Assembly (NCBI GenBank): GCA_022820995.1
Contig: JAJEEM010000064.1
Coordinates: 62,001-126,000 of the forward strand
Direction of reading: 5' to 3'
Origin: Gemmatimonadota bacterium
GTDB lineage: Bacteria > Gemmatimonadota > Gemmatimonadetes > Palauibacterales > Palauibacteraceae
Length of the DNA: 64,000 bases
Below, in pieces: positions 16,987 through 25,712 of this stretch. The number at the start of each line of letters is the position of its first letter. The first letter of the stretch is position 1. The position numbers and the translations under genes are program-made. The notes beneath the pieces are model-generated. The model had not been told where the DNA came from, did not search any database, and worked only from the letters and a program-made list of their open reading frames with translations.

Positions 16987-18351
16987 CTAGATTCGCTGGC
17001 GCAGCTTTGAAACGAGTTCTTCGTTGGAGTCCGTCTGCCGCATGAGGCCGAGGACTTCCTGCATGGCCTCGACGGGCGGATAGGTGCTGAGTTCGCGCCG
17101 CATCGCCTGGGCGACCAGGAGTTCATCGTCGTTCATCAGACGTTCCTCCCGTCGCGTCGCGCTGGAGTTGAGATCGATCGCCGGGAAGATCCGGCGGTCG
17201 GAGATATCCCGGTCAAGGACGAGTTCGCTGTTTCCCGTCCCCTTGAACTCCTCGAAGATGACCTGGTCCATGCGGGAGCCGGTGTCGACGAGCGCCGTCG
17301 CGATGATCGTGAGCGATCCGCCGCCCTTGCTCTCCGGGACGCAGCGCGCGCTGCCGAAGAAGCGTTTCGGCTTCTCGAGGGAGTTCGCGTCTATGCCGCC
17401 CGTGAGCGTGCGCCCGCTTCCCTCCTCCGTCGTGTTGTACGCACGCGCCAGCCGCGTGATGGAATCGAGGATGAGGACGACGTCCTGCCCCATCTCCGCG
17501 AGGCGCCGCGCGCGCTCGAGCGTGATCTCGGCCACCTGCACGTGACGCTCGGCCCGGTGGTCGAAGCTCGAGGCGGTGACCTCGCCGAGTCCCGTCGCTT
17601 CCATCTCCGTGACTTCCTCCGGACGCTCGTCGACGAGGAGGATGAGGATCGTGGAGTCGGGGTGGTTCTTCGAGATGCCCTCGGCGATCGCCTGCAGAAC
17701 CATCGTCTTCCCGGCCTTGGCGGGCGCGACGATGAGGGATCGCTGACCCATCCCCATGGGGCAGATGAGATCGATGATCCGGTTGGTGTAGTCGGGCTGT
17801 CCGCGGCGCTCGAGCCCGCACTCCAGCCGCAGGCGCCGGTCGGGGTGCATCGCGCTCAGGCGGTCGAACTGTCGGCGCCGTCCGAGCTGGTCCGGGGGGG
17901 TGCCGTTGACGGTGTGAAGATACCGGAGCGGGGGGCTCTTGCCGGGGCGGGGCGGGCGGCCGGCCTGGCCGCAGATCTCGTCTCCCGTCCGCAGATCGTA
18001 GCGGGAAACGATCTTTGGACTCACGTAGATGTCGTCGTCGCTCGGGGTGTATCCGGCGTGCCGGCGGCGGATGAACCCTGTGCCGTTGCCGAGCCGTTCG
18101 ATGAGTCCCAGGTAGCCGTCCTTCGGACCCTCCGGCACTTCGGCGGCCGCATCCTGCTGGGCAGGCCGCTGCTGGCGGGCCCCCTGTCCTCCCCGGTTGC
18201 GGCGTCCGCGCGAACGGCGCCGCCGGTTGCGGCCCTTTCCGCCGCGGCCGCCCGGCCCCTTGCCCCGACCCCCGGGCTGCCCCTTGCCGCCGGACTGGCC
18301 TCCGCCCCCCCGCGGGGAGCCGCCACGGGGCTGTGATGTGTTGTTCGTCAA
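16987..18351 (-). CDS. rho: Transcription termination factor Rho with Gly/Arg/Gln-rich N-terminus, 454 aa
   Basis: RNA-dependent hexameric helicase that ends transcription. The RNA-binding domain reads YLGLIERLGNGTGFIRR and DDIYVSPKIVSRYDLRTGD. The ATPase has Walker A IVAPAKAGKTM and LVDERPEEVTEM. The region VVLILDSITRLARAYNT carries Walker B, and DTGSRMDQVIFEEFKGTGN follows. The helical N-terminal subdomain found before the OB-fold in E. coli Rho is not recognisable. Instead roughly 80 residues rich in Gly, Arg, Gln and Pro (GGRGKGPGGRGGKGRNRRRR) precede the RNA-binding domain. The best start is TTG at 18351; ATGs at 18456 and 18504 would add a stretch that lacks the third-position GC of real genes here. 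The 16987 end is 7 bp from the convergent trmJ stop. Confidence 0.92.
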   Translation of the reverse strand: MTNNTSQPRGGSPRGGGGQSGGKGQPGGRGKGPGGRGGKGRNRRRRSRGRRNRGGQGARQQRPAQQDAAAEVPEGPKDGYLGLIERLGNGTGFIRRRHAGYTPSDDDIYVSPKIVSRYDLRTGDEICGQAGRPPRPGKSPPLRYLHTVNGTPPDQLGRRRQFDRLSAMHPDRRLRLECGLERRGQPDYTNRIIDLICPMGMGQRSLIVAPAKAGKTMVLQAIAEGISKNHPDSTILILLVDERPEEVTEMEATGLGEVTASSFDHRAERHVQVAEITLERARRLAEMGQDVVLILDSITRLARAYNTTEEGSGRTLTGGIDANSLEKPKRFFGSARCVPESKGGGSLTIIATALVDTGSRMDQVIFEEFKGTGNSELVLDRDISDRRIFPAIDLNSSATRREERLMNDDELLVAQAMRRELSTYPPVEAMQEVLGLMRQTDSNEELVSKLRQRI

Positions 18352-18687
18352 GGCACCAGCTCTTTGTGGACCGCGCCGGGAACGAGGGGTTGTCGGCCGG
18401 AGAACGGATCTCGCGCCTGCGGAACATCTGGCCGGCGCAAGGGTCGTGGCGACCATCGACGGGGATCCCCCGGAATCGCCTGAATGGGCTAGTATGGGGC
18501 GCACCCGTGGCTCGCGCCAGTTTCAGGGCGCTTCCGCCGACGCCGGAGGCCGTAGCCGGAGGATCGACATCCTGTATATTCCGGGCGCTCCGTCCGGCAC
18601 GAACGCCGCGGGAACGCGACGGGCCGGGGGACGCGCCTCCGACGCATGTCTTGTGAATCTCATCGGAAGAACTCTGGAGTGAATAGA
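18352..18687. other. 336-bp intergenic stretch between rho and cupredoxin gene
   Basis: This divergent region between rho and the cupredoxin gene contains no ORF of coding character. No tRNA or riboswitch is recognised. Promoters for both genes must lie here; the only TATATT-like box seen, at about 18575-18580, lacks a convincing -35 partner. Confidence 0.5.
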
Positions 18688-19278
18688 ATGATGAAGCGAT
18701 CGACGCGACTCACCCTGGGCGCCTTCGTCCTCTTCGGATGCGGCGGCGGCGAGAGCGACCAGCCGTCGCCGGCCCCGGCTCCCGCGCCGGCTCCCGCCGC
18801 AGAGGCCGCCGCGACGGCTTCGGGGCCCACGGCCGTGGACTGGATCTCGGTGGACGACGGCGCACGCACCGTCACGATCGACCTCGTCGCGGGCTCGACG
18901 GACGCGAACAACCGCTGGAACTTCAACGGCCACGCGAACGGCGAGGCCACGGTCGTCGTACCCGCCGGATACACCGTCACGCTCAACTTCGAGAACCGGG
19001 ACCCGGTCAACTATCACAGCGTCGGTGTCCTCGAGCGGGCGGCGAGCTACCCCGCGATCTTCGATGACGCCACGCCCGTGTTCGATGGCGCGATCACGAC
19101 GAACGCGACGTCGATGACGGAGGCCACGGCCCCCGGCGGCGGCACCGAGAGCATCAGCTTCACGGCTTCCACGGCCGGCGAGTACGCGCTCGTGTGCCCC
19201 GTTCCGGCGCACGCGGTCACGGGGATGTGGATCGGGTTCGACGTCTCCGGGTCGGGCGAGTCCGGGTTGCGGAGCTAG
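18688..19278 (+). CDS. Cupredoxin-fold (type 1 copper) lipoprotein, 196 aa
   Basis: The ATG at 18688 follows GGAG at 18676-18679. A lipobox (LGAFVLFGC, Cys18) is followed by a Pro/Ala-rich linker at residues 24-48. The C-terminal half is a blue-copper fold with the expected ligands in order: His110 (NYHSVGVL), then Cys170, His175 and Met180 in CPVPAHAVTGMW. The C-x4-H-x4-M spacing is standard for type 1 sites, as in sulfocyanin/rusticyanin-like proteins. It presumably carries electrons on the outer face of a membrane. It is 21 bp upstream of proline dehydrogenase, and may receive electrons or simply share transcription. Confidence 0.82.
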   Translation: MMKRSTRLTLGAFVLFGCGGGESDQPSPAPAPAPAPAAEAAATASGPTAVDWISVDDGARTVTIDLVAGSTDANNRWNFNGHANGEATVVVPAGYTVTLNFENRDPVNYHSVGVLERAASYPAIFDDATPVFDGAITTNATSMTEATAPGGGTESISFTASTAGEYALVCPVPAHAVTGMWIGFDVSGSGESGLRS

Positions 19279-19299
19279 CGGGGCGGGGGCGGCCCGGAA

Positions 19300-20226
19300 A
19301 TGGAGACGATGCGGAAGGCGCTGCTCTGGGCTTCCACGAACCGGTGGCTCTCGCAGCGCCTCCCGGAGCGTCCTTTCGTGCGGCGCGCCGTTCGCAAGTT
19401 CATGCCGGGCGAGAAGCTGGAGGACGCACTCGGCGAGGCCGCCCGTTTGGGCGGGGAAGGCGTTCCCACCCTCGTCACCACGCTGGGCGAGAACGTCGAG
19501 ACCGCGGAGGAGACCCGCGAATCCGTCGCCGAGTACGTGCGGGCGATGGATCTGGCGGAGGAGATGGGGCTCGATCTGGAGGTTTCGATCAAGCCTACTC
19601 ACCTCGGACTCGACCAGGACCCGAAGCTCGCCGCCGAGAACGTGGGGGAACTCGCGGCGCGCGCCGAGCGTCGCGGCACGCTCTGGATCGACATGGAGGG
19701 GTCGTACTACACGGAGGCGACCCTCTCTCTCTACCGCGCGGTCCGGCGCCGGCACGTGAACGTCGGACTCTGCATCCAGTCCTACCTCAGACGGACCGCG
19801 GACGACCTCGAATCGCTCATGGAATTCGGCCCCCGCATCCGGCTCGTGAAGGGCGCGTACGCGGAACCGGCCGAGATCGCCTTCCCCGACAAGCGCGACG
19901 TGGATGAGAGCTACCTCGCCCTCGCGCGGCGCCTCGTGGACCACCTCGGGAACGGCGGGGACGGATTCCTCGGGCTCGGGACCCACGATCCGGCGATGAT
20001 CGGGCCGCTCTCCGCGGACGCCGGGGCGGCGGGCCTCGACGGCAGCCGGTTCGAGATCGAGATGCTGTACGGGATCGGACGGCGCGAGCAGAGGAGGCTC
20101 GTGCGCAACGGAACCCCGCTGCGGGTGCTGATCAGCTACGGGGGGGCGTGGTTCCCCTGGTATATGCGTCGCCTCGCCGAGCGGCCGGCGAACATCTGGT
20201 TCGTCGCCCGCAGCATGTTCCGCTAG
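19300..20226 (+). CDS. Proline dehydrogenase, 308 aa
   Basis: FAD-dependent oxidation of proline to pyrroline-5-carboxylate with quinone as acceptor. The beta-barrel core shows LDLEVSIKPTHLGLD, RGTLWIDMEGSYYTEATL, NVGLCIQSYLRRT, and RIRLVKGAY with its conserved Lys. GLGTHDPAMI and EMLYGIG follow, with the C-terminal YMRRLAERPANIWF region containing the Arg pair that binds the proline carboxylate. Length is that of a single-domain monofunctional enzyme; no P5C dehydrogenase domain is fused or adjacent. The SDR starts 10 bp downstream, so they share an operon. Start at 19300, although a second ATG at 19309 is possible. Confidence 0.92.
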   Translation: METMRKALLWASTNRWLSQRLPERPFVRRAVRKFMPGEKLEDALGEAARLGGEGVPTLVTTLGENVETAEETRESVAEYVRAMDLAEEMGLDLEVSIKPTHLGLDQDPKLAAENVGELAARAERRGTLWIDMEGSYYTEATLSLYRAVRRRHVNVGLCIQSYLRRTADDLESLMEFGPRIRLVKGAYAEPAEIAFPDKRDVDESYLALARRLVDHLGNGGDGFLGLGTHDPAMIGPLSADAGAAGLDGSRFEIEMLYGIGRREQRRLVRNGTPLRVLISYGGAWFPWYMRRLAERPANIWFVARSMFR

Positions 20227-20236
20227 GAGGGCGAGA

Positions 20237-21097
20237 ATGGGCGGGAAACCGGGAGCCGACACGCTCTTCGCACCGGGGGTCCTCGCAGGGCGCACGGCGT
20301 TGATCACGGGCGGCGGCAGCGGCATCGGGTACGGAATCGCGGAGTGCCTCGCGGCCGCCGGTGCCTCCGTGGGCGTGTTCAGCCGCAGCGAGGAGCGGGT
20401 CGGGCAGGCGGCGGAACGCCTGGCTTCGGCCCACGGGGTGCGGACACTTCCGACCGTCGGGGATGTGCGCGAACCGGCGGCTCTCGAACGCGCGGTGCGG
20501 GAGACGCGGGACGCGCTGGGATCCATCGACATCCTCGTGAACAACGCGGCGGGCAATTTCTATGCGCCGACGGCGGAACTGTCGCCGAACGGTTGGCGCG
20601 CCGTGGTGGAGATCGATCTGTTCGGCACCTTCCACGCCTGTCGCGCGGTCTACCCCGTCATGGCCGAGCAGGGCTACGGCCGCATCGTCTCGATCTCGAT
20701 GACGCTGCATTACCGGGGCTGGCCCCTCATGGCCCACGCGACGGCGGCCAAGGCGGGGGTGGACGCGCTCACGCGTACGCTCGCCATCGAGTGGGCGCGG
20801 GACGGGATCAACGTGAACGCCGTGGCGCCGGGGCCGATCCCCACGGAGGGCGTGAAGAAGGCGTTCGAGGCTCCTCCGAGCGAGGAGGTCGACATGTTCG
20901 GCGTGCGCTCCGGCGCCGGGTTCGCGGAGCGGTTCATTCCCGCCGGGCGGCTGGGGCACCCTCACGACATCGGGCGGATGATCGCCTTCCTCTGCTCGCC
21001 GGGCGGAGACTGGATCACGGGCGCGGTGATCGTCGTCGACGGCGGGGAGTCGCTCGTGAGCCCGCGTACCGTCCCCCCCGGACGCTCCGAAAGCTGA
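20237..21097 (+). CDS. SDR oxidoreductase, 2,4-dienoyl-CoA reductase-like, 286 aa
   Basis: Short-chain dehydrogenase with NAD(P) motif GGGSGIGYGIAECL near residue 20 and NNAAGNFYAPTAELS near 90. Instead of the usual YxxxK there is SMTLHYRGWPLMAHATAAKAG, in which the Lys and upstream Ser/Tyr positions match 2,4-dienoyl-CoA reductases, which also have NNAAGNF. NVNAVAPGPIPTEG and the C-terminal DWITGAVIVVDGG complete the fold. It would remove double bases of unsaturated acyl-CoAs during beta-oxidation, but peroxisomal trans-2-enoyl-CoA reductase-like activity is also possible. It follows proline dehydrogenase by 10 bp and ends 4 bp short of the convergent mtaB gene. Confidence 0.8.
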   Translation: MGGKPGADTLFAPGVLAGRTALITGGGSGIGYGIAECLAAAGASVGVFSRSEERVGQAAERLASAHGVRTLPTVGDVREPAALERAVRETRDALGSIDILVNNAAGNFYAPTAELSPNGWRAVVEIDLFGTFHACRAVYPVMAEQGYGRIVSISMTLHYRGWPLMAHATAAKAGVDALTRTLAIEWARDGINVNAVAPGPIPTEGVKKAFEAPPSEEVDMFGVRSGAGFAERFIPAGRLGHPHDIGRMIAFLCSPGGDWITGAVIVVDGGESLVSPRTVPPGRSES

Positions 21098-21101
21098 CGC
21101 C

Positions 21102-22454
21102 TCAGACCGCGGCCGCCGCCGGTTCGTTGGCGGGCACCTCGGCCGTCAGACGCCCGCCGCGCGCCCGCAACCGCGCCGAGAAGCGGTCGCCGGGGGTCGC
21201 ATCGCCGAGGAGTTCGACCCGCAGGTAGTCGCCCGTCACGCCGGCGACGCGGTCGACCCGGCCCTCCACGACGATGTCGGCCATGGTGCCGGCGCGCGTT
21301 TCCGAATAGGCCTGGCCCTTGCGGAGGCCGATCTCCCGCAACGTTCGGGAGCGGGCGGCCGCCACGTCGCCGCGTACCCGGTCCGGGAGACTCGCCGCCA
21401 CGGTTCCATCCCGCACCGACCAGGGGAACACGTGCAGGTAGGTGTAGGGCAACTCCTCCACGAGCGCCCGCGTCTCCCCGAACTCCTCCTCCCCCTCGCC
21501 GGGGAACCCGACGATGATGTCCGCGCCGAGACCGAACGCGCCGGAGCCGACGGCGGCCAGACGCTCGGCGATCGCGAGTACCCGGGCCCGATACGCCTCG
21601 CGCGTATGCCAGCGGCGCATGAGGCGAAGCACGCGGTCGGACCCGCTCTGCATCGGCACGTGCAGGTGGGGGGCCAGACGCCCAGCCGATGCCGCGAGCA
21701 GATCCACGAGCCGGTCGTCGATTTCCGTCGCCTCGATGGAGGAGAGGCGCAGGCGGACGGGAACTTCCTCGAGCAGCCGTTCGCACAGCGTCGCGAGCCC
21801 GGGGGACGTGCCCGCGGAGTCGGCATCGAGATCCTTCCCGTAGTGGCCGATGTGAATCCCGGTGATCACGAGTTCCGGGTGCGCGCGGGCGAGGGTCGCG
21901 GCCTCCGCCACGACTTCGTCTGCCGGGCGCGAGACCGAGGCGCCGCGCGCGATCCGCGTCGCGCAGAACGAGCATTTCCGGTCGCACCCGTCCTGGATCT
22001 TGAGCCAGGCCCGGGTGCCGCGCGCATTCCGCTGCAGCGGGACGGACGAAGCGTCCGGAACGCCGGCCTTGGTGACCGGACCGGCCGCGGCGAAGTCTCC
22101 CAGTTGCGGTACGAGTCGCGCGACCGCGGACGGATCGTGTCCGGGCACGACGCCATCCACCTCTTCCAGCGCGTGATACTCGGCTTCACGAAAGGAGGTC
22201 GAACAGCCGGCGACGACGATGCGGAGATCCGGACGTTGGCGGCGCAGCCGGCGCACGAGTCGCCTCGCGTTCGCGTCCGCCTGGTTCGTCACGGTGCACG
22301 TGTTGATGACGGCAATGTCCGCCGCGTCCGCGTGGAGCGCCGTCTCCGCCCCGCGGAGTTCAAGCTCCTGGCGAATCCGCTCGGTATCGTATTGGTTCGC
22401 CTTGCACCCGAAAGTGTGGAACCAGACGGAAGGCTTGTCGTTCACGTCGTTCAC
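21102..22454 (-). CDS. mtaB: tRNA t6A37 methylthiotransferase, MtaB-like, 450 aa
   Basis: MiaB/RimO/MtaB-type enzyme adding a methylthio group to t6A at position 37 of tRNA. The N-terminal UPF0004 cysteines are Cys17 (FGCKANQYD), Cys53 (NTCTVTNQAD) and Cys84 (VAGCS). The radical SAM cluster is Cys157, Cys161, Cys164 (GCDRKCSFC). GADIIVGFPGEGEEEF and HVPMQSGSDRVLRLMRR match the family core, and a C-terminal TRAM domain follows at about residues 375-445. The FGCKxNxYD pattern and GLGADIIVGFPGE favour MtaB over MiaB or RimO. ATG at 22454. Its stop is 4 bp from the convergent SDR stop. Confidence 0.88.
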   Translation of the reverse strand: MNDVNDKPSVWFHTFGCKANQYDTERIRQELELRGAETALHADAADIAVINTCTVTNQADANARRLVRRLRRQRPDLRIVVAGCSTSFREAEYHALEEVDGVVPGHDPSAVARLVPQLGDFAAAGPVTKAGVPDASSVPLQRNARGTRAWLKIQDGCDRKCSFCATRIARGASVSRPADEVVAEAATLARAHPELVITGIHIGHYGKDLDADSAGTSPGLATLCERLLEEVPVRLRLSSIEATEIDDRLVDLLAASAGRLAPHLHVPMQSGSDRVLRLMRRWHTREAYRARVLAIAERLAAVGSGAFGLGADIIVGFPGEGEEEFGETRALVEELPYTYLHVFPWSVRDGTVAASLPDRVRGDVAAARSRTLREIGLRKGQAYSETRAGTMADIVVEGRVDRVAGVTGDYLRVELLGDATPGDRFSARLRARGGRLTAEVPANEPAAAAV

Positions 22455-22666
22455 GTCGCCGGGTCGTGTCGCTCACGGAGGGGTTTGCACGTTCTCCAAT
22501 GTAAGATCGGTGCAGCGCGAATGAGACGCCATGTGTCGGGTGGACTGCACCCCGCTCCGCTGTATCTTTCCCAGAGACTTATTATCCGGCCGAGAGCAGG
22601 TGCGGATCGCGTGCGGACCCGAACGTCGCCGCGCGGCCCGGCACGGCGGCCATGGAGGAATGCAAG

Positions 22667-23083
22667 ATGTGGTGCCTGAAACAGAAGCGGTACGCAATCT
22701 TCGCCATCGTGGCGATCGGGCTTTCCATCGCGGCCTGCGGTGAAGACGACCCCGTAGTGCCGGAGCCCACGTTCGAGAGCCCGTCCACGGTGCGCGTGGT
22801 CAACCGGCTGCTCGGCCCCGTGATCTACTTCTTCGCGCGACCGTGCGGGACGTCCGACTGGGGCGCGGATCTCTTCGGCACGGACCATCCCGTCGAGGGG
22901 ACGATCCAGCCCGGCGGACAGCGGGACTTCACGGTCGAGGCCGGCTGCTACGACTTCCGGGCCGTGCACCTGGAGACCACCGAGCCGGGGCCCGCGCTCG
23001 AGAAGATGCTCTTCAACCAGGCGGCGTCGCCGGTCACCCCGGTGGTCTGGACGCTCGAGGACGAACCCGTGGATCCGACCTGA
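22667..23083 (+). CDS. Small lipoprotein of unknown function, 138 aa
   Basis: ATG at 22667 has GGAGG eight bases upstream; the ATG at 22652 would place that GGAGG inside the coding region. The signal ends IVAIGLSIAACG, a lipobox. The mature part is beta-rich: STVRVVNRLLGPVIYFFARPCGTSDWG, GTIQPGGQRDFTVEAGCYDFRAVHLE. It has three Cys (lipidation Cys plus PCG and GCYD), the latter two possibly forming a disulfide. No family was recognised. It lies 55 bp upstream of the aldolase gene on the same strand. Confidence 0.7.
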   Translation: MWCLKQKRYAIFAIVAIGLSIAACGEDDPVVPEPTFESPSTVRVVNRLLGPVIYFFARPCGTSDWGADLFGTDHPVEGTIQPGGQRDFTVEAGCYDFRAVHLETTEPGPALEKMLFNQAASPVTPVVWTLEDEPVDPT

Positions 23084-23138
23084 GCCGCAGCCCGTCCAAC
23101 ACTGAAATCCGGCCCGGAATGAGGGCGGAGGAACCATA

Positions 23139-24173
23139 ATGAGGCAGCAGCTCGTCCAGGTGGCGGAAGACATGGGGGCCAGGGGCAAGGGGATCCTGGC
23201 CGCCGACGAAAGCTCGGGCACCATCATGAAGCGGTTCGACGGGATCGGCGTCGAGTCGACGGAGGAGAACCGGCGCGATTATCGGGAACTGCTCTTCCGG
23301 ACGAGCGATGCGCTGAGCGAGTGCATCTCGGGCGTCATCCTCTTCGACGAGACGCTGCGGCAGTCGGCGGCCGACGGCACGCCGCTCGTCCAGCTCCTCT
23401 CCGATGCGGGATCGATCCCGGGGATCAAGATCGACAAGGGGGCGCATGACCTCGCGGGGGCGCCGGGCGAGAAGGTGACCGAGGGCCTCGACGGGCTGCG
23501 CGAGCGGCTGGCGGAGTACTACGAACTCGGGGCCCGCTTCACGAAGTGGCGCGCCGTCATCGACATCGGACGGGGCGGAGACCGCGCCATCCCGAGCGCC
23601 TACTGCATCGGGGCGAATGCCCACGCCCTCGCCCGGATGGCGGCGCTCAGCCAGGAGCAGGGACTCGTGCCGATCGTGGAGCCGGAAGTGCTGATGGACG
23701 GCGACCACGACATCGACCGCTGCTTCGAGGTCACGGAGGCCACGCTGAAGCAGGTCTACATGGCCCTCTTCCACCAGCGGGTGCTGCTGGAGGGCTCGGT
23801 GCTCAAGCCCAACATGGTTTTGTCGGGCAAGCTCTGCGCCGATCAGGCGGGGGTCGACGAGGTGGCCGAGAAGACGGTGCGCTGCCTGAAGCGGGCGGTT
23901 CCCTCGTCGGTTCCGAGCATCGTCTTTCTGTCCGGAGGGCAGTCGGACATCGAGGCCACCGCCCACCTGAACGCGATGAACGCGGGGTTCGATACGCCGT
24001 GGAATCTGAGCTTCTCGTACGGGCGGGCGCTGCAGGCAGCCCCGCTGCAGGCCTGGGGGGGCGCCGCGGACAACGGGCCGGCGGCACAGGCGGCGTTCGC
24101 GCACCGCGCGCGCATGAACGGTCTCGCGACGCGCGGCCAGTGGTCGATGGAGTTGGAGCGGGCGGCCGCCTGA
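23139..24173 (+). CDS. Class I fructose-bisphosphate aldolase, 344 aa
   Basis: Schiff-base aldolase of glycolysis/gluconeogenesis. GKGILAADESSGTIMKRF is the conserved N-terminal substrate region, KIDKG and FTKWRAVIDIG follow, and the Schiff-base Lys sits in VLKPNMVLSG. LSGGQSDIEAT and LSFSYGRALQ match the phosphate-binding C-terminal region. Length is that of the eukaryote-like class I enzyme, not the DhnA type. ATG at 23139 follows GGAGGAACC. The GC hairpin downstream (24188-24207) separates it from hutF. Confidence 0.93.
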   Translation: MRQQLVQVAEDMGARGKGILAADESSGTIMKRFDGIGVESTEENRRDYRELLFRTSDALSECISGVILFDETLRQSAADGTPLVQLLSDAGSIPGIKIDKGAHDLAGAPGEKVTEGLDGLRERLAEYYELGARFTKWRAVIDIGRGGDRAIPSAYCIGANAHALARMAALSQEQGLVPIVEPEVLMDGDHDIDRCFEVTEATLKQVYMALFHQRVLLEGSVLKPNMVLSGKLCADQAGVDEVAEKTVRCLKRAVPSSVPSIVFLSGGQSDIEATAHLNAMNAGFDTPWNLSFSYGRALQAAPLQAWGGAADNGPAAQAAFAHRARMNGLATRGQWSMELERAAA

Positions 24174-24187
24174 CCCCGCGCGGGCGG

Positions 24188-24207
24188 CCCCGGCGCGACG
24201 GCCGGGG
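24188..24207. terminator. Bidirectional hairpin between aldolase and hutF
   Basis: CCCCGGC at 24188-24194 pairs with GCCGGGG at 24201-24207 around a 6-base loop, located between the two convergent stops. There is no T-run on the plus strand, so it is probably Rho-assisted or an mRNA 3' protector. Confidence 0.5.
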
Positions 24208-25587
24208 TCAGAGGACTCGCCGGATCTCTCGCATCGCCTTCCCGAAGGCGGATCGGATCTCTGCTTCGCCCGCCGGCGATCCGCGCTCGACGCGCCGTTC
24301 CCCGCCGACGTACACGGCCTCGATGTCGCGCTCGTCCCCCCCTACGAGCCACGCGTCCATGAGCGTCTCCCAGTCGTGTCCCCGGGTGTGGGGGCCCTCC
24401 CGGTCCAGGACGACGAAGTCGGCTCGGTAGCCGGGTTCGATGCGCCCCATCCGTCGGGGCCCGGCCGGGCCGGCGGGGGTCGCCGCCGCCTCGCCACCAC
24501 CCTCCGCGAGCCACGACCAGACGACGGATCCGGCGCCCGCTTCGGTGGCCAGACGGGCCCTGCGCCGATCCCGCAGCCGCTGCCCGTATTCGAGTTGCCG
24601 CGCCTCCTCGATGGGGGAGATGCGGACGTTCGCGTCGGAGCCCGCCGCGGCCGCGCCACCGGCGAGAAAGTGCTCGCGGGCGGGAAAGATCCCGTCCCCC
24701 AGGTGCGCTTCCGTGATCGGACACAGGACGACCCTCGCCCCCGCGCTCCGCAGCCGGGCGCGCTCCGCCTGCGTGGCGTGCGTCGCATGCACGAGACTCC
24801 AGCGCGAGCCCAGTTCGACCGTGTCGGCGAGGAGATCGACCGGCGTGCGGCCGCGCGCCGCGAGGCATTCCTCGACCTCGCGTTCCTGCTCGCTGATGTG
24901 GATGTGCAGCGGCGCCTCGCGGCCCAGCGTCGCATCGACTCCCGCCACGAGTTCCGCAAGGTCGGCCGCGGGGACCGCCCGGAGAGAGTGCGGCGCCACG
25001 CCGGCCGCCGCCGGGCCCAGCGCCTCGACGGTGGCCATGAAATCGTCCACCGAATCGTGCGCGAAGCGTCGCTGTCCCGCGTGAGGCGCGGCCCCGTCGA
25101 AACCGGCGGTCCGGTAGTAGACGGGCAGCAGGCTGATGGGAAGGCCGACGTCCGCGGCCGCCGCGAGCACGGCCTGCGTCGTCTGGGGCCCGCGCACGCC
25201 GTTCTGACCGTGATGCAGATAATGGAACTCCACCACGTGGGTGAAGCCCGCGCGCAACATGCGGGCGTACCCGTGCCGGGCGATGTCGAACAGTTGCTCC
25301 GGAGTGATGGAGTTGGCGAACCGGTACATGGCGCGACGCCAGCTCCAGAAGGAGTCGTCCCCTCGCGCCGCTTCGCCGAAGCCGGCCAGCGCGCACTGGA
25401 AGATGTGCGAGTGCGCGTTCGGCATGCCGGGGACCGCGAGTCCGCCGCCGCAGGGGCCATCGCCGTCGCGAACCGCTCGAATCGCCAGGATCGTCCCGTC
25501 CGGAGCGATCTCGATCGACCGGTCCCGCTCGAGGCCTCCGGGGCCCAGGATCGCGCGAAACCTCAGCGTACGGCTCTCGGTACTCAC
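24208..25587 (-). CDS. hutF: Formimidoylglutamate deiminase, 459 aa
   Basis: Zinc amidohydrolase that deaminates N-formimino-L-glutamate to N-formylglutamate in the five-step histidine degradation route. The small domain opens with the strand RTLRFRAILGPGG, then MPNAHSHIFQCALAG supplies the HxH metal ligands. LHIHISEQEREVEECLA and VVLCPITEAHLGDGIFPARE match HutF closely. AAAAGSDANVRISPIEEARQLEYGQRLRDRR carries the final metal-ligand Asp. The start is GTG at 25587, since it follows GGAG and the longer reading frame upstream is not coding. hutH, hutU and hutI are not in the window. Confidence 0.88.
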   Translation of the reverse strand: MSTESRTLRFRAILGPGGLERDRSIEIAPDGTILAIRAVRDGDGPCGGGLAVPGMPNAHSHIFQCALAGFGEAARGDDSFWSWRRAMYRFANSITPEQLFDIARHGYARMLRAGFTHVVEFHYLHHGQNGVRGPQTTQAVLAAAADVGLPISLLPVYYRTAGFDGAAPHAGQRRFAHDSVDDFMATVEALGPAAAGVAPHSLRAVPAADLAELVAGVDATLGREAPLHIHISEQEREVEECLAARGRTPVDLLADTVELGSRWSLVHATHATQAERARLRSAGARVVLCPITEAHLGDGIFPAREHFLAGGAAAAGSDANVRISPIEEARQLEYGQRLRDRRRARLATEAGAGSVVWSWLAEGGGEAAATPAGPAGPRRMGRIEPGYRADFVVLDREGPHTRGHDWETLMDAWLVGGDERDIEAVYVGGERRVERGSPAGEAEIRSAFGKAMREIRRVL

Positions 25588-25666
25588 GGCTCCGACAATA
25601 CACGGCGGTCGGCCGGCGCGGGTAGCCCACCGATACATCATCCGCCCTCCGCGCGTTATCTCTTGG

Positions 25667-25696
25667 CAGGGCCTTGCCACAGGCTGCCAGGGCCTT
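25667..25696 (+). repeat. Direct repeat of CAGGGCCTT flanking a dispersed-repeat core
   Basis: CAGGGCCTT occurs at 25667-25675 and 25688-25696. The 12 bases between contain gccacaggctgc, the short core shared with the 41-bp repeats at 9738 and 41220. It lies just upstream of the receptor's Shine-Dalgarno. Confidence 0.5.
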
Positions 25697-25712
25697 CGGA
25701 AAGGAGAACACC

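Noticed and set aside
18352..18504. ATG starts at 18456 or 18504 for rho
   Set aside because: The extra codons have poor third-position GC and no conserved sequence; TTG at 18351 leaves the Gln/Gly/Arg region as the N-terminus.
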